A stretch of 64,000 nt of DNA, taken from NCBI GenBank assembly GCA_036378435.1, contig DASUWK010000049.1, positions 5,209 to 69,208 on the forward strand, read 5' to 3'. The first letter of the stretch is position 1. Each line of letters opens with the position of its first letter. The notes under the pieces were generated by a model. The model did no database searches. It had not been told where the DNA came from and saw nothing but the letters and a program-made list of their open reading frames with translations. The translations under genes and the position numbers were made by a program. This document shows positions 1 through 8,462 of this stretch, piece after piece. This stretch comes from DASUWK01 sp036378435. Its GTDB lineage: Bacteria > Chloroflexota > Dormibacteria > Dormibacterales > Dormibacteraceae.

Positions 1-597
1 GGCCGAACCGGCGTGCAGCAGGGCGGCTCGCAGCAGCCCGACCTCGTCCTGCTGGACTGGGTGCTGCCTGACATCTCCGGTCTCGATGTTTGTCGCGAGC
101 TGCGGCGTCAGGGACTGACGTGCCCGGTCATCATGCTGACCGGCCGCGCCGCGAAGGTCGACATCGTCGTCGGCCTCGAGGTGGGGGCGGACGACTACAT
201 CACGAAGCCCTTCGACTCGCGTGAGCTGGCGGCTCGGCTGGGCGCGCACCTGCGCCGTAGCGCGATGATGCCGAGCCCGAGCCGGGAGGGCGTGGTCACC
301 GTCGGGTCGGTCGAGATCGACACGCAAGGGCGCCGTGTGCGCGTCGGCGAGCGCGAGGTCAAGCTCACGATGACCGAGTTCGACCTGCTGGCGCTGCTGG
401 CGGCGAACCCGGGCCGTGTACTCACCCGCGCGCAGCTGCTCGAGAAGGTGTGGGGCTACCTCGCGGAGGTCGATTACCACTCGGTCGACCCGCACATCCA
501 GCGCCTGCGCAAGAAGCTCGATACGCTCGGCGAGGCGGGCGTGGCGCTGGAGGCGGTCCCAGGTCTCGGTTACCGGCTCTCGGCAAAGCCCGCTTAG
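1..597 (+). CDS. OmpR/PhoB-family response regulator (5' truncated)
   Basis: This is a DNA-binding two-component response regulator. The frame is open to the left edge, so the true start lies outside the window; 198 residues are visible. The first part is the end of a receiver domain: LVLLDW carries the phospho-acceptor Asp, ADDYITKPFD carries the conserved Lys, and MLTG gives the Thr/Ser switch position. After a short linker comes an OmpR-type winged helix, with LTMTEFDLLALLAANPGRVLTRAQLL, the recognition helix near VDPHIQRLRKKL and the wing ending VPGLGYRL. No sensor kinase is visible; it may lie upstream. murI starts 7 bases after the stop, so the two may be co-transcribed. The regulon is unknown. 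The family call is firm. Confidence 0.93.
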   Translation, partial: GRTGVQQGGSQQPDLVLLDWVLPDISGLDVCRELRRQGLTCPVIMLTGRAAKVDIVVGLEVGADDYITKPFDSRELAARLGAHLRRSAMMPSPSREGVVTVGSVEIDTQGRRVRVGEREVKLTMTEFDLLALLAANPGRVLTRAQLLEKVWGYLAEVDYHSVDPHIQRLRKKLDTLGEAGVALEAVPGLGYRLSAKPA

Positions 598-604
598 GGA
601 CCAC

Positions 605-1408
605 GTGGGTGACAGCAGGCCCCTAGGCGTCTTCGACTCCGGCGTGGGCGGACTGACCGTCCTGAAGGAGATTCACCGGCGGCTGCCGCAGGAGCCCACG
701 ATCTACGTCGGCGACCTCCTGCACTTCCCGTACGGCCCGCGCTACCCGGAACAGGTCCGCGAGTTCGCCTTCGACATCATCCGCTACCTCCAGAGCCGCG
801 ACGTGAAGCTGATCGTGATCGCCTGCAACACAGCGACCGCGGCCGCGCTGGACCAGGCGCGCGAGGTGTTCGACGTGCCGATCGTGGGCGTCATCAGCCC
901 CGGCGCGCAGGCGGCCGTCGAGGCGACACGCAAGGGGCTGATCGGCGTCATCTCAACAGAGGGCACGCGCGCGAGCCAGCAGTACCTGCACGCGGTCAAG
1001 GAGCTCGACCCGACGATCGGCGTCTATCAGAAGGCGTGTCCTGAGCTGGTCGAGATCGTCGAGGCCGGGGAGGCCGAGTCAGGACGTGCGGACGAAGTGC
1101 TGCGCGACGACCTGCGAGAGATCGTCGATCTCGGCGCGGACGTGCTGGTGCTCGGCTGCACCCACTACCCGCTGCTGAAACCCGCGATCCGGAGGGTCTA
1201 CCCCGGCGCCTTCGAGCTGGTCGACTCGGCCGAGCCGACGGCCGCCAAGGTCGAGCGCCTGCTGGACCACTCGCGGATGCGCGCCGACGGAGACGGTCCC
1301 CACCACGAGCTCATCGTCACGTCGATCCCCGATCGCTTCCACGAGGTGGCGCAGATTCTGTTCGGCGAGGACGTGCCCGAGGTCCGCGAGGTCAACCTCT
1401 GGGACTGA
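605..1408 (+). CDS. murI: Glutamate racemase
   Basis: MurI is a cofactor-independent racemase that converts L-glutamate to D-glutamate for peptidoglycan in the cytoplasm. The protein has 267 residues, the normal size. The three family motifs are present: FDSGVGGLTV near the N-terminus, ACNTATAAAL with the first catalytic Cys, and LGCTHYPLL with the second. The frame is open further upstream, but that part overlaps the response regulator and does not look like MurI. I chose GTG at 605 because AGGGA at 596-600 sits just before it and homology begins at once (DSRPLGVFDSG). The polyprenyl synthase overlaps its stop by four bases. Confidence 0.95.
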   Translation: MGDSRPLGVFDSGVGGLTVLKEIHRRLPQEPTIYVGDLLHFPYGPRYPEQVREFAFDIIRYLQSRDVKLIVIACNTATAAALDQAREVFDVPIVGVISPGAQAAVEATRKGLIGVISTEGTRASQQYLHAVKELDPTIGVYQKACPELVEIVEAGEAESGRADEVLRDDLREIVDLGADVLVLGCTHYPLLKPAIRRVYPGAFELVDSAEPTAAKVERLLDHSRMRADGDGPHHELIVTSIPDRFHEVAQILFGEDVPEVREVNLWD

Positions 1409-2349
1409 CTGAGGACCTCGAACGCCTGGAGGCCGAGCTCCAGGCTCTTCTGGCCGAGGACATCGAGCTGGCGCGCGACCCGATGCGGTCCCTTTTCTCG
1501 GCGGGCGGAAAGCGGCTGCGGCCCACCCTGGTGTTCCTTGCCGGCGCCCTGGGCGGCGCGGACTACGAGCGCCTGGCGCCTGCCGCCATCGCCGTGGAGC
1601 TGGTGCACGCGTCGACGCTCGTGCATGACGACGTCATCGACCACTCGCCGACCCGCCGCGGGCTGCCCACGGTGGCGGCCGCTGACGGCGACGGGCGGGC
1701 GATCGTCGTGGGCGACTTTTACTTCGCCCGCGCTTATGGCCAGGCCGCGCGGAGCGGGGACGCCGAGGTGGTCGGGATCCTCGCCGAGGCCGTGCGGCTG
1801 GTTTGCGAGGGCGAGCTCCGGCAGCAGGAAGAGCGGTTTCGCTACCGCGTCGGCATGTACCGCTACTTCCGCCGCATCCGGCTCAAGACGGCGAGCCTCC
1901 TCGAGGCGGCCTGCGACCTGGGCGCCGTGCTCGGTGGCCTGGACGGCGCGTCGCGGCTGGCCCTCCGGACGTACGCGATGTACCTTGGGCTGGCCTTCCA
2001 GGTCGCCGACGACCTGCTCGACTATCTGAGTGACGAGGCGGAGGTCGGCAAGCCCGTGGGCCACGACCTCCTGGAAGGCAGCGCCACCCTGCCACTGCTC
2101 TTGGCCCGCACCGACCAGAGTGTCGCCGGACAGCTCGGTGCCCTCCTAGGTCAGGGCAAGCAGCTCGATGAGACTGAGGTCGCGCAGGTGGTCGCCTTGG
2201 TGCGCCAATCGCAGGCTCCCGAGCTCACGCGCCGGCGGGCGCAGGCGCTGGCCGGCCGCGCTCGCGAGGCGCTGGCCAAAGCGCCCGCCCACCCGGCACG
2301 CGAGGCCCTCGACGCCCTTACCACCTTCGTGGTCGAGCGGACCTCTTAG
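1405..2349 (+). CDS. Polyprenyl diphosphate synthase (trans-isoprenyl)
   Basis: This enzyme condenses isopentenyl diphosphate with allylic diphosphates to make a long-chain polyprenyl diphosphate, probably the quinone side chain. Both Asp-rich motifs are present: HDDVIDHSPTRRG (first) and VADDLLDY (second), with GGKRLRP near the N-terminus. Product length cannot be read from the sequence. An ATG at 1483 would remove the first helix. The conserved N-terminus (TEDLERLEAELQALLAEDI) continues upstream to CTG at 1405, which forms a CTGA overlap with the murI stop, so I chose CTG (314 residues). The position just before the heme genes would suit respiratory quinone or heme side-chain supply, but that is inference. 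Confidence 0.88.
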   Translation: MTEDLERLEAELQALLAEDIELARDPMRSLFSAGGKRLRPTLVFLAGALGGADYERLAPAAIAVELVHASTLVHDDVIDHSPTRRGLPTVAAADGDGRAIVVGDFYFARAYGQAARSGDAEVVGILAEAVRLVCEGELRQQEERFRYRVGMYRYFRRIRLKTASLLEAACDLGAVLGGLDGASRLALRTYAMYLGLAFQVADDLLDYLSDEAEVGKPVGHDLLEGSATLPLLLARTDQSVAGQLGALLGQGKQLDETEVAQVVALVRQSQAPELTRRRAQALAGRAREALAKAPAHPAREALDALTTFVVERTS

Positions 2350-2370
2350 TTGGAACCCTAGAGTGGGCGG

Positions 2371-3639
2371 GTGCAGCGGACGCTACTGAGCCTCGCTCTG
2401 GGCCCCGGGGAGGCCGAGCTCGCGCTCCGCGAGAGGGCATCGCTGAGCGCGCCCGAGGGTGAGCGGCTGCTCGCCATGCTGGGCGCAGATCCGGCGGTCG
2501 AGGGGACGCTCGTGCTCTCAACCTGCGGCCGCACCGAGGTGTACGTGAGCGGGCTCCATCCGGCGGCCCTGCGCAAGGCCGTCTTGAGATCGCTCAGGGC
2601 CGTACATGGCAAGGGGTTCGACGCTTACAGCTCTCACCTCGCCGAGCGCCGCGACGGCGCCGCCGCCCTCCACCTGTTCCGCGTCGCGAGCGGGCTCGAG
2701 TCGCCGCTGCTGGGCGAGTCCCAGATCCTCGGGCAGGTGCGGGTGGCGGCACGCCAGGCACGAGCGGCCGGCGCGCTGGATCCCCTGGTCGGCGGCACCG
2801 CGGACCGCGCGATAGCCGCGGCTAGGCGCGCGCGGCAGGAGAGTGGCCTGGGCCGCGGCGCAGCCTCCATCGGACAGGCGGCGGTCGCGCTCTTGCGCGA
2901 GGTGTGCGGGGAGGTGGCGGGCGCGGCCGTGCTGGTGGTTGGCGCCGGTGAGATCGGCACCCTGGCTGCGCGGGCACTTTCCCGCACCGGGGCAGAGCTC
3001 TTGGTGGCTTCGCGCACCCGCGCCTCGGCGGACAGCCTGGCGCTCCGCGCGGGCGGCGAAACGGTGCCCCTGGACGAGCTCATGCCGGCGCTCGCGCGGG
3101 TGGACGCCGCCGTGTTCTGCGCGAGCGCCGCCGAGCCCTTGCTCGGCGTCGAGGCGCTTGACGCGGCAGTGCGCGGCAGGCGTGACCAGCTGCTGCTCCT
3201 CGACCTCGCGGTGCCGCGGAACATCCCACCTGCTGCCGGCGAGCTGCCGAACGTGAAGCTCGTCAACGTCGACGAGGTGGCCACCTTCGCGGACGCCGGT
3301 CTCAGCCGCCGCCGTGCTGCCGCCGGGGACGCCGCGACGATCCTCGACGAGGAGCTGGAGGCCTGGGAAGCTTGGAAAACCAGAAGCGCCGGGGCGGCCA
3401 CCCTGGCCGCGCTCGCCGCCTACGCGGACGGGATCCGAAGCCGCGAGGTGCAGCGCACCCTGCGCGCGCTGGGCGAGATCGATCCCGAGCTCCGCTTGCG
3501 CATCGAGTCCCTCTCGCGGGCCCTGGTGACGCGGCTGATGCTGCACCCGATCTCCTACGTCCGAGCCCATCCCGAGGACGAGGCGGCCGGTGAGCTGCTC
3601 CAGCGGCTGTTCTCGGAACCTCCGAACCGCACTACCTGA
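2371..3639 (+). CDS. hemA: Glutamyl-tRNA reductase
   Basis: HemA reduces glutamyl-tRNA(Glu) to glutamate-1-semialdehyde with NADPH, the first committed step of C5-pathway tetrapyrrole synthesis. The protein has 422 residues. The catalytic Cys lies in LSTCGRTEVYV; the usual Asn after Cys is Gly here. GESQILGQVR is the conserved substrate-domain motif. VLVVGAGEIGTLAARAL is the NADPH-binding Rossmann loop, and a C-terminal dimerisation helix region follows. The start is GTG at 2371, 21 bases after the preceding stop. It begins the hemA-C-D-B run; hemL, the next enzyme in the pathway, is six genes further on. Confidence 0.95.
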   Translation: MQRTLLSLALGPGEAELALRERASLSAPEGERLLAMLGADPAVEGTLVLSTCGRTEVYVSGLHPAALRKAVLRSLRAVHGKGFDAYSSHLAERRDGAAALHLFRVASGLESPLLGESQILGQVRVAARQARAAGALDPLVGGTADRAIAAARRARQESGLGRGAASIGQAAVALLREVCGEVAGAAVLVVGAGEIGTLAARALSRTGAELLVASRTRASADSLALRAGGETVPLDELMPALARVDAAVFCASAAEPLLGVEALDAAVRGRRDQLLLLDLAVPRNIPPAAGELPNVKLVNVDEVATFADAGLSRRRAAAGDAATILDEELEAWEAWKTRSAGAATLAALAAYADGIRSREVQRTLRALGEIDPELRLRIESLSRALVTRLMLHPISYVRAHPEDEAAGELLQRLFSEPPNRTT

Positions 3640-3646
3640 AGCACTG

Positions 3647-4522
3647 GTGAGGTTAGCCACCCGCGGTTCCGCCCTCGCGTTGGTGCAGGCGGGGCTCGCG
3701 CGCCAGGCCCTGCTCGACGTGCACCCCGACCTGGCGGTCGACCTGCTGGAGGTCAGCACCCGCGGTGACGGCCTGGTGGACGTCTCCCTCGAGGCCGCGG
3801 AAGGCATCGGCTTCTTCACCGACGCGCTGGAAGTGGCGCTCGATGAAGGCGAGGCTGACCTGGCCGTGCACAGCCTCAAGGACCTGCCGACCGACATTCC
3901 GCCACGCTTTGCGCTCGCCGCGGTGCTCCCTCGCGAGGACCCGAGGGATGTGCTCGTCTCCCGCCATGGCGGCCTCGACGACCTTCCGCGAGGAGCTCGC
4001 GTCGGCACCGATTCCGCGCGCCGCCGGGCGCAGCTGGCCCTGCGCCGCCCGGACCTCGACTTTCAGCCCGTGCGCGGCAATGTGCCGACGCGGCTGCGCA
4101 AGCTCGACGCGGGCGAGTTCGATGCTCTCGTCCTCGCCGCGGCAGGACTGCAGAGGTTGGGCCTGACAGACCGGCTCGGGCATCCGCTGGAGCCCGAGGT
4201 GTGCCTGCCGGCGCCGGGCCAGGGCGCGATCGTCCTGGAGGCTCTCGCGCAGGGCGAGTGGCTCGAGCTAGCCCGTCCGGTGTCCGATGCGTCGACTGTG
4301 GCGGCGGTCACGGCGGAACGCGCCTGCCTGGCGGCGTTGGGCGGTGGCTGCCAGAGCGCGATGGGCGCCCTCGCCACTGTCGCCGGCGACCGTCTGACGC
4401 TGGAGGCATTGCTCGTCGACGCTGGCCGGGCACTGCGGGTGGTCGTCGAAGGCTCGTCCGGCAGGCCGGCGGCATGTGGGGAAGAGGCGGCGGCGCGCCT
4501 CCTCAAGCTGCGCGATGGCTGA
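3647..4522 (+). CDS. hemC: Hydroxymethylbilane synthase (porphobilinogen deaminase)
   Basis: HemC polymerises four porphobilinogens to hydroxymethylbilane. The protein has 291 residues. Family signatures are RLATRGSALALVQ at the N-terminus, HSLKDLPTD with the catalytic Asp, GTDSARRRAQL, and LGGGCQSAMG with the Cys that carries the dipyrromethane cofactor. The frame is open upstream into hemA, but GTG at 3647, 7 bases past the hemA stop, places the start directly at the conserved RLATRGS. The end overlaps hemD by 8 bases, consistent with translational coupling. Confidence 0.95.
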   Translation: MRLATRGSALALVQAGLARQALLDVHPDLAVDLLEVSTRGDGLVDVSLEAAEGIGFFTDALEVALDEGEADLAVHSLKDLPTDIPPRFALAAVLPREDPRDVLVSRHGGLDDLPRGARVGTDSARRRAQLALRRPDLDFQPVRGNVPTRLRKLDAGEFDALVLAAAGLQRLGLTDRLGHPLEPEVCLPAPGQGAIVLEALAQGEWLELARPVSDASTVAAVTAERACLAALGGGCQSAMGALATVAGDRLTLEALLVDAGRALRVVVEGSSGRPAACGEEAAARLLKLRDG

Positions 4523-5303
4523 CGCCGCGGCCCCGCTCAAGGGCCTGCGCATCCTGGTGACCCGAGCGCCCCAACAGGCGCCCGCCTTCAGCCGCCAGCT
4601 CCAATCGCTCGGGGCGATCCCGGTGGAGATCCCCACGATCGAGATCCGGCCCGTCGTCGACAGCCCGCGCATTCGGGCGGCGATTGAGAACCTGCCGGTG
4701 ACCAGGCTGGTCGTCTTCACCTCGGCGAACGCCGTCAAGATCTTCTGCGACTTCCTCGAGGCCGCCGGGTTCCAATCCAACCGGCTGGCCGAGACGCAGC
4801 TCTGCGCGATCGGGTCGGAAACGGCCGGCGCGCTGGAGCGGCGGGGTCTGCAGCCGGCCCTGGTCGCCGGCGAGTACACGGCGGAGGGACTCGTCGAAGC
4901 CCTCAGCGGCTGGGACCTCGACGGCGCCAGGGTGCTGGTCCCGCGGGCGGCGGTCGGGCGTGACGTGCTTCCCGACCTGCTGGCACGGCGCGGCGCCGAG
5001 GTGGACCTCCTGACGGTCTACGAGACTGTGATGCCGATCGGGGCCGGCGCGGAGCTCGAGGCCCTGTTCGCCAGCAAGGGCGTGGACGTCATCACCTTCA
5101 CCAGCTCCTCCACCGTCGAGAACTTCGCCTCGGCTTTCCCAGGACGCAACTTGAGGGAGCTGGTCGGCCGCGCCCGCGTGGCGTGCATGGGCCCGGTCAC
5201 CGCCACGACGGCGGACGAGCTCGGGCTTCCGGCGGACATAGTGGCGCGGGAGTTCACCACTCGCGGCCTCGCGGCGGCGATCGTCACGGCCCTCTCTAGA
5301 TAG
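4515..5303 (+). CDS. hemD: Uroporphyrinogen-III synthase
   Basis: HemD cyclises hydroxymethylbilane with inversion of ring D to give uroporphyrinogen III. The protein has 262 residues in the expected two-lobed layout. It starts LKGLRILVTRAPQQA; ITFTSSSTVENFASAF is the most recognisable segment, and a late CMGPVTATTADELG matches the usual C-terminal lobe. The family has low sequence conservation, so the call also rests on position between hemC and hemB. ATG at 4515 overlaps hemC by 8 bases; longer upstream starts would only extend the overlap. Confidence 0.92.
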   Translation: MADAAAPLKGLRILVTRAPQQAPAFSRQLQSLGAIPVEIPTIEIRPVVDSPRIRAAIENLPVTRLVVFTSANAVKIFCDFLEAAGFQSNRLAETQLCAIGSETAGALERRGLQPALVAGEYTAEGLVEALSGWDLDGARVLVPRAAVGRDVLPDLLARRGAEVDLLTVYETVMPIGAGAELEALFASKGVDVITFTSSSTVENFASAFPGRNLRELVGRARVACMGPVTATTADELGLPADIVAREFTTRGLAAAIVTALSR

Positions 5304-5315
5304 ACTCGGACCCTG

Positions 5316-6317
5316 ATGCTGGAGATCAAGAGCGCCCTGCCACTGCCTGCACGCCGGGCGCGGCGGCTACGGCGCACCGCCGCGCTGCGCGAGCTGGTGC
5401 GGGAGACGGAGCTTCGACCCTCGTCTTTCGTGCTGCCGCTGTTCGTGGCTGAGGGCATCTCCGAGCCGGCGCCGATCGAGTCGCTGCCGGGGCACTCGCG
5501 CCTGCCGCTGTCAGAGGTGGCGGGAGCGGCCAAGCAGGCGCTCGACCTCGGCATCCGCTCGGTTCTCATCTTCGGCATCCCCGCTCGGAAGGACGCCAGC
5601 GGCAGCGAGGGCTGGTCGAAGGACGGCATCGCCCAGCGAGCCATCGCCCAGCTGAAGCAAGCGCACGGTGACGACCTGGTGGTGATCGCCGACCTCTGCC
5701 TTTGCGAGTACACGGACCATGGGCACTGCGGCGTCCTCGAAGGCGGCGCCGTCGACAACGACCGGACGCTCGAGCTGTACCAGCGCATCGCCGAGAGCCA
5801 GGCCGAGGCCGGGGCAGACGTGATCGCGCCGTCCGGCATGATGGACGGCCAGGTCGCCGCCATCAGGACCGCGCTCGACGGCGGCGGCCACGCCGAGCTG
5901 CCCGTGCTCGCGTATGCGGCGAAGTTCAACTCGGCGTTCTACGGACCGTTCCGCGAAGCCGCCGGGTCAGCCCCTCAGTTCGGCGACCGTGCCGGCTATC
6001 AGATGGACCCCGCCAATGGGCGCGAAGCTCTGCGCGAGCTCGAGCAGGACCTCGCTGAGGGCGCCGACATCCTGATGGTGAAGCCGGCGCTCGCCTACCT
6101 CGACGTGCTGGCCGAGGCCCGGCGCCGCTTTGACGTCCCGCTCGCGGCCTACAACGTCAGCGCGGAGTACGCCCTCGTGAAGGCCGGCGCGGAGCGGGGG
6201 TGGATCGACGGCCCGCGGATGACCCTCGAGATCCTGACCTCGATCCGGCGCGCGGGCGCCGACATCCTGATCACGTATCACGCCCTGGAGGCCGCGCGGT
6301 GGCTCGCCGCAGGCTGA
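5316..6317 (+). CDS. hemB: Delta-aminolevulinic acid dehydratase (porphobilinogen synthase)
   Basis: HemB condenses two 5-aminolevulinate molecules to porphobilinogen. The protein has 333 residues. The two active-site lysines are in YAAKFNSAFYGPFR and LMVKPALAYLD (Schiff base). The metal-binding segment reads DLCLCEYTDHGHCG with three Cys, which predicts the zinc-dependent type rather than the Asp-rich magnesium type. The start is ATG at 5316, 12 bases after hemD. The next gene begins inside or right at the end of hemB. Confidence 0.96.
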   Translation: MLEIKSALPLPARRARRLRRTAALRELVRETELRPSSFVLPLFVAEGISEPAPIESLPGHSRLPLSEVAGAAKQALDLGIRSVLIFGIPARKDASGSEGWSKDGIAQRAIAQLKQAHGDDLVVIADLCLCEYTDHGHCGVLEGGAVDNDRTLELYQRIAESQAEAGADVIAPSGMMDGQVAAIRTALDGGGHAELPVLAYAAKFNSAFYGPFREAAGSAPQFGDRAGYQMDPANGREALRELEQDLAEGADILMVKPALAYLDVLAEARRRFDVPLAAYNVSAEYALVKAGAERGWIDGPRMTLEILTSIRRAGADILITYHALEAARWLAAG

Positions 6318-6991
6318 GGGCGGCAGCGCCGAGCGGCGGAGAGCTCCCGCTCGACCTGCCTCCGACCTCCACCCGGCGCGCACTGGTCGCCCTCGGACTC
6401 TTCGTCGCCTTCCTGGTCCTCGTCGGGGTGGGAGTTCAGCAGCTCGTGCTGGCCGGCCCTGGCGGGGCGCTGTCTGCATGTCACACGTCGGGCTCCACGA
6501 CGCGGTACCGGTTCGCGGACGCCCAGCCGATGTGCATCGACAAGAACCGCGCCTACACGGCGTCGATCGTGACCACGCGAGGAACCATCACGGTCCGCCT
6601 GGACGCCAAGGCCGCGCCCGTCACCGTGAACAACTTCGTCGTCCTGGCGGTCAACCACTACTACGACGGCATGCGCTTTTGGCGCATCCAGGACTGGGTC
6701 CTGCAGACCGGCGATCCATATGGGAACGGCACCTGGACGCCCGGCTACTACCTGCCTGAGGAAGGACCGATCAGCCCGGCCGGAGGCTGGCGCCAGGGAG
6801 ACCTGGGCATGGCTCGGCCGCCGAACGGGTTCGTCAACGGGGCGCAGTTCTTCATCCTCAAGCTGGACTGGCCGGCGCCGGGACCTGGTGTCACCTACAA
6901 CCACTTCGGCAAGGTGACCGGCGGGCAGCCCGCGCTGCAGGCGATCGACTCGACCGACCGGATCCTCTACATCCAGATCAAGGTCACCTGA
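6299..6991 (+). CDS. Membrane-anchored cyclophilin-type peptidyl-prolyl isomerase
   Basis: This is a cyclophilin-like prolyl isomerase expected to act outside the membrane on exported proteins. A hydrophobic segment (ALVALGLFVAFLVLVGVGV, about residues 26-46) follows a basic N-terminus, so it is likely an anchor or uncleaved signal. The cyclophilin domain fills the rest: IVTTRGTITVRLD, APVTVNNFVVLA, FWRIQDWVLQTGDP, and a shortened FFILKLDWP region. Several canonical active-site residues are altered, so catalytic activity is uncertain. GTG at 6299 lies within hemB. CTG at 6314, forming CTGA with the hemB stop, is an equally plausible start and fits the habit seen at other junctions. It sits between hemB and hemL without an obvious heme role. 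Confidence 0.85.
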   Translation: MARRRLRAAAPSGGELPLDLPPTSTRRALVALGLFVAFLVLVGVGVQQLVLAGPGGALSACHTSGSTTRYRFADAQPMCIDKNRAYTASIVTTRGTITVRLDAKAAPVTVNNFVVLAVNHYYDGMRFWRIQDWVLQTGDPYGNGTWTPGYYLPEEGPISPAGGWRQGDLGMARPPNGFVNGAQFFILKLDWPAPGPGVTYNHFGKVTGGQPALQAIDSTDRILYIQIKVT

Positions 6992-8235
6992 CGAGCCGTT
7001 CCGAGGAGCTCTTCGAGCGGGCGCGGCGCGTCATGCCGGGCGGCGTCTCGAGCCCGGTTCGCGCCTTCGGCGCCGTCGGCGGCACGCCGCCGTTCATCCG
7101 GAAGGGGAGCGGCGCCTACATCGAGGACGTGGACGGGCGCCGATACATCGATCTCGTGATGAGCTGGGGCCCTCTCATCCTCGGGCACTCGCATCCCGAG
7201 GTCGCCGAGGCGGTGCGGGCGCAGGTCGCGCTGGGCGCCTCTTTCGGGGCGCCGTCCGAGCCTGAGCTCGCATTGGCGGAGACGATCTGCCGGCTGGTGC
7301 CGTCGGTCGAGCGCGTGCGGCTGGTCAGCTCGGGCACGGAGGCGGTCATGTCGGCGGCAAGGCTGGCGCGAGCTGCCACCGGACGCCGCCGGCTGCTGAA
7401 GTTCGCCGGCGGGTACCACGGTCACTACGATCCAATGCTCGAGCAGGGCGGCTCTGGCCTGGCGACGCTCGGTCTCGAAGCACGGTCTGTGGAAACCGCC
7501 GTGGCGCCCTACAACGACCTGGCCGCAGCCGAGGAGGTGCTGGCCGGCGGCGACGTCGCCGCCGTCTTCGTGGAGCCGATCGCGGCCAACATGGGCGTGG
7601 TCGCGCCGGCGCCCGGCTTTCTGGAGGGCTTGCGCGCAGCCTGTGACGAATCCGGCACCCTGCTGGTCTTCGACGAGGTCATCACCGGCTTCCGGGTGGC
7701 ACTCGGCGGCGCCCAGGAGCGGTTCGGGATCCGGCCGGACCTCACCGTGCTCGGCAAGATCATCGGCGGCGGCCTGCCGGTGGGCGCTTACGGCGGTCGC
7801 GACGACCTCATGCGCCTGGTCGCGCCCGAGGGCCCCGTGTACCAGGCCGGAACCCTGGCCGGCAACCCGATCGCCTGCGCCGCAGGACTGGCCACCCTGC
7901 GCGTCCTGGAGCGCGATCCGCCCTATGCGCGCCTCGAAGCCGCGGCCGAGCGCTTGGCCGAGGGGCTACATGATCTGCCGGTGGCGGTGAGCCGGAGCGC
8001 GTCTTTGCTCACGGTGTTCTTCGCCGACCAGGTTCCGGTGAATTACGAGGGCGCGCGCCGCTCCGATCTCGAGGCGTTCGGGCGGCTGCACGGCGCCATG
8101 CTCGCCGACGGCGTCTATCTGCCGCCCTCTCAGTTCGAGGCGTGGTTCCTCTCGACCGCTCATGACGGCGAAGTCCTAGACAGCTTGGAGCGGGCGTTGG
8201 CCGCGAACCTCGAACGTATAATCGCGGCGAGGTAA
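6988..8235 (+). CDS. hemL: Glutamate-1-semialdehyde 2,1-aminomutase
   Basis: HemL isomerises glutamate-1-semialdehyde to 5-aminolevulinate with PLP and completes the C5 route begun by HemA. The protein has 415 residues. Markers are MPGGVSSPVRAF near the N-terminus, SSGTEAVMSAARLARA for PLP phosphate binding, FDEVITGFR, and VLGKIIGGGLPVGAYGG with the PLP-binding Lys. The family N-terminus (T-x-R-S-E-E-L-F-E-R-A) is fully encoded upstream of the first ATG (7033). It starts at CTG 6988, overlapping the previous stop as CTGA, and no ATG, GTG or TTG is available there in frame. I therefore chose CTG. Confidence 0.93.
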   Translation: MTSRSEELFERARRVMPGGVSSPVRAFGAVGGTPPFIRKGSGAYIEDVDGRRYIDLVMSWGPLILGHSHPEVAEAVRAQVALGASFGAPSEPELALAETICRLVPSVERVRLVSSGTEAVMSAARLARAATGRRRLLKFAGGYHGHYDPMLEQGGSGLATLGLEARSVETAVAPYNDLAAAEEVLAGGDVAAVFVEPIAANMGVVAPAPGFLEGLRAACDESGTLLVFDEVITGFRVALGGAQERFGIRPDLTVLGKIIGGGLPVGAYGGRDDLMRLVAPEGPVYQAGTLAGNPIACAAGLATLRVLERDPPYARLEAAAERLAEGLHDLPVAVSRSASLLTVFFADQVPVNYEGARRSDLEAFGRLHGAMLADGVYLPPSQFEAWFLSTAHDGEVLDSLERALAANLERIIAAR

Positions 8236-8237
8236 AG

Positions 8238-8450
8238 ATGCCAATTCATCCGCTCTGGCTGCTGCTCATCGCCGCGATCGTCTTGATCATCTTCGGCCCG
8301 AAGCGACTTCCCGAGCTGGGCAGCGCGCTCGGCCGCGGCCTGCGCGAGTTTCGCAAGGCCTCGGAGCAGCTGCACGACGAGGTGACCAGGCCGACGGAGC
8401 CGTCCTCGACGCCTCCGGGGCCGCACGAAGCCGACCGTCCCACCCCGTAG
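8238..8450 (+). CDS. tatA: Twin-arginine translocase subunit TatA/E
   Basis: TatA is the pore-forming component of the Sec-independent export system for folded, often cofactor-bearing proteins. The protein has 70 residues. One N-terminal transmembrane helix (LWLLLIAAIVLIIFGPKRLPELG) is followed by the FGPKRLPELG hinge and an amphipathic helix (LGRGLREFRKASEQL), then a short charged, Pro-rich tail. It starts 2 bases after hemL at ATG 8238. tatC follows 12 bases downstream. TatA and TatB cannot be separated by sequence here; no second TatA-like gene is nearby. Confidence 0.93.
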   Translation: MPIHPLWLLLIAAIVLIIFGPKRLPELGSALGRGLREFRKASEQLHDEVTRPTEPSSTPPGPHEADRPTP

Positions 8451-8462
8451 AGCCGCCCGCTG

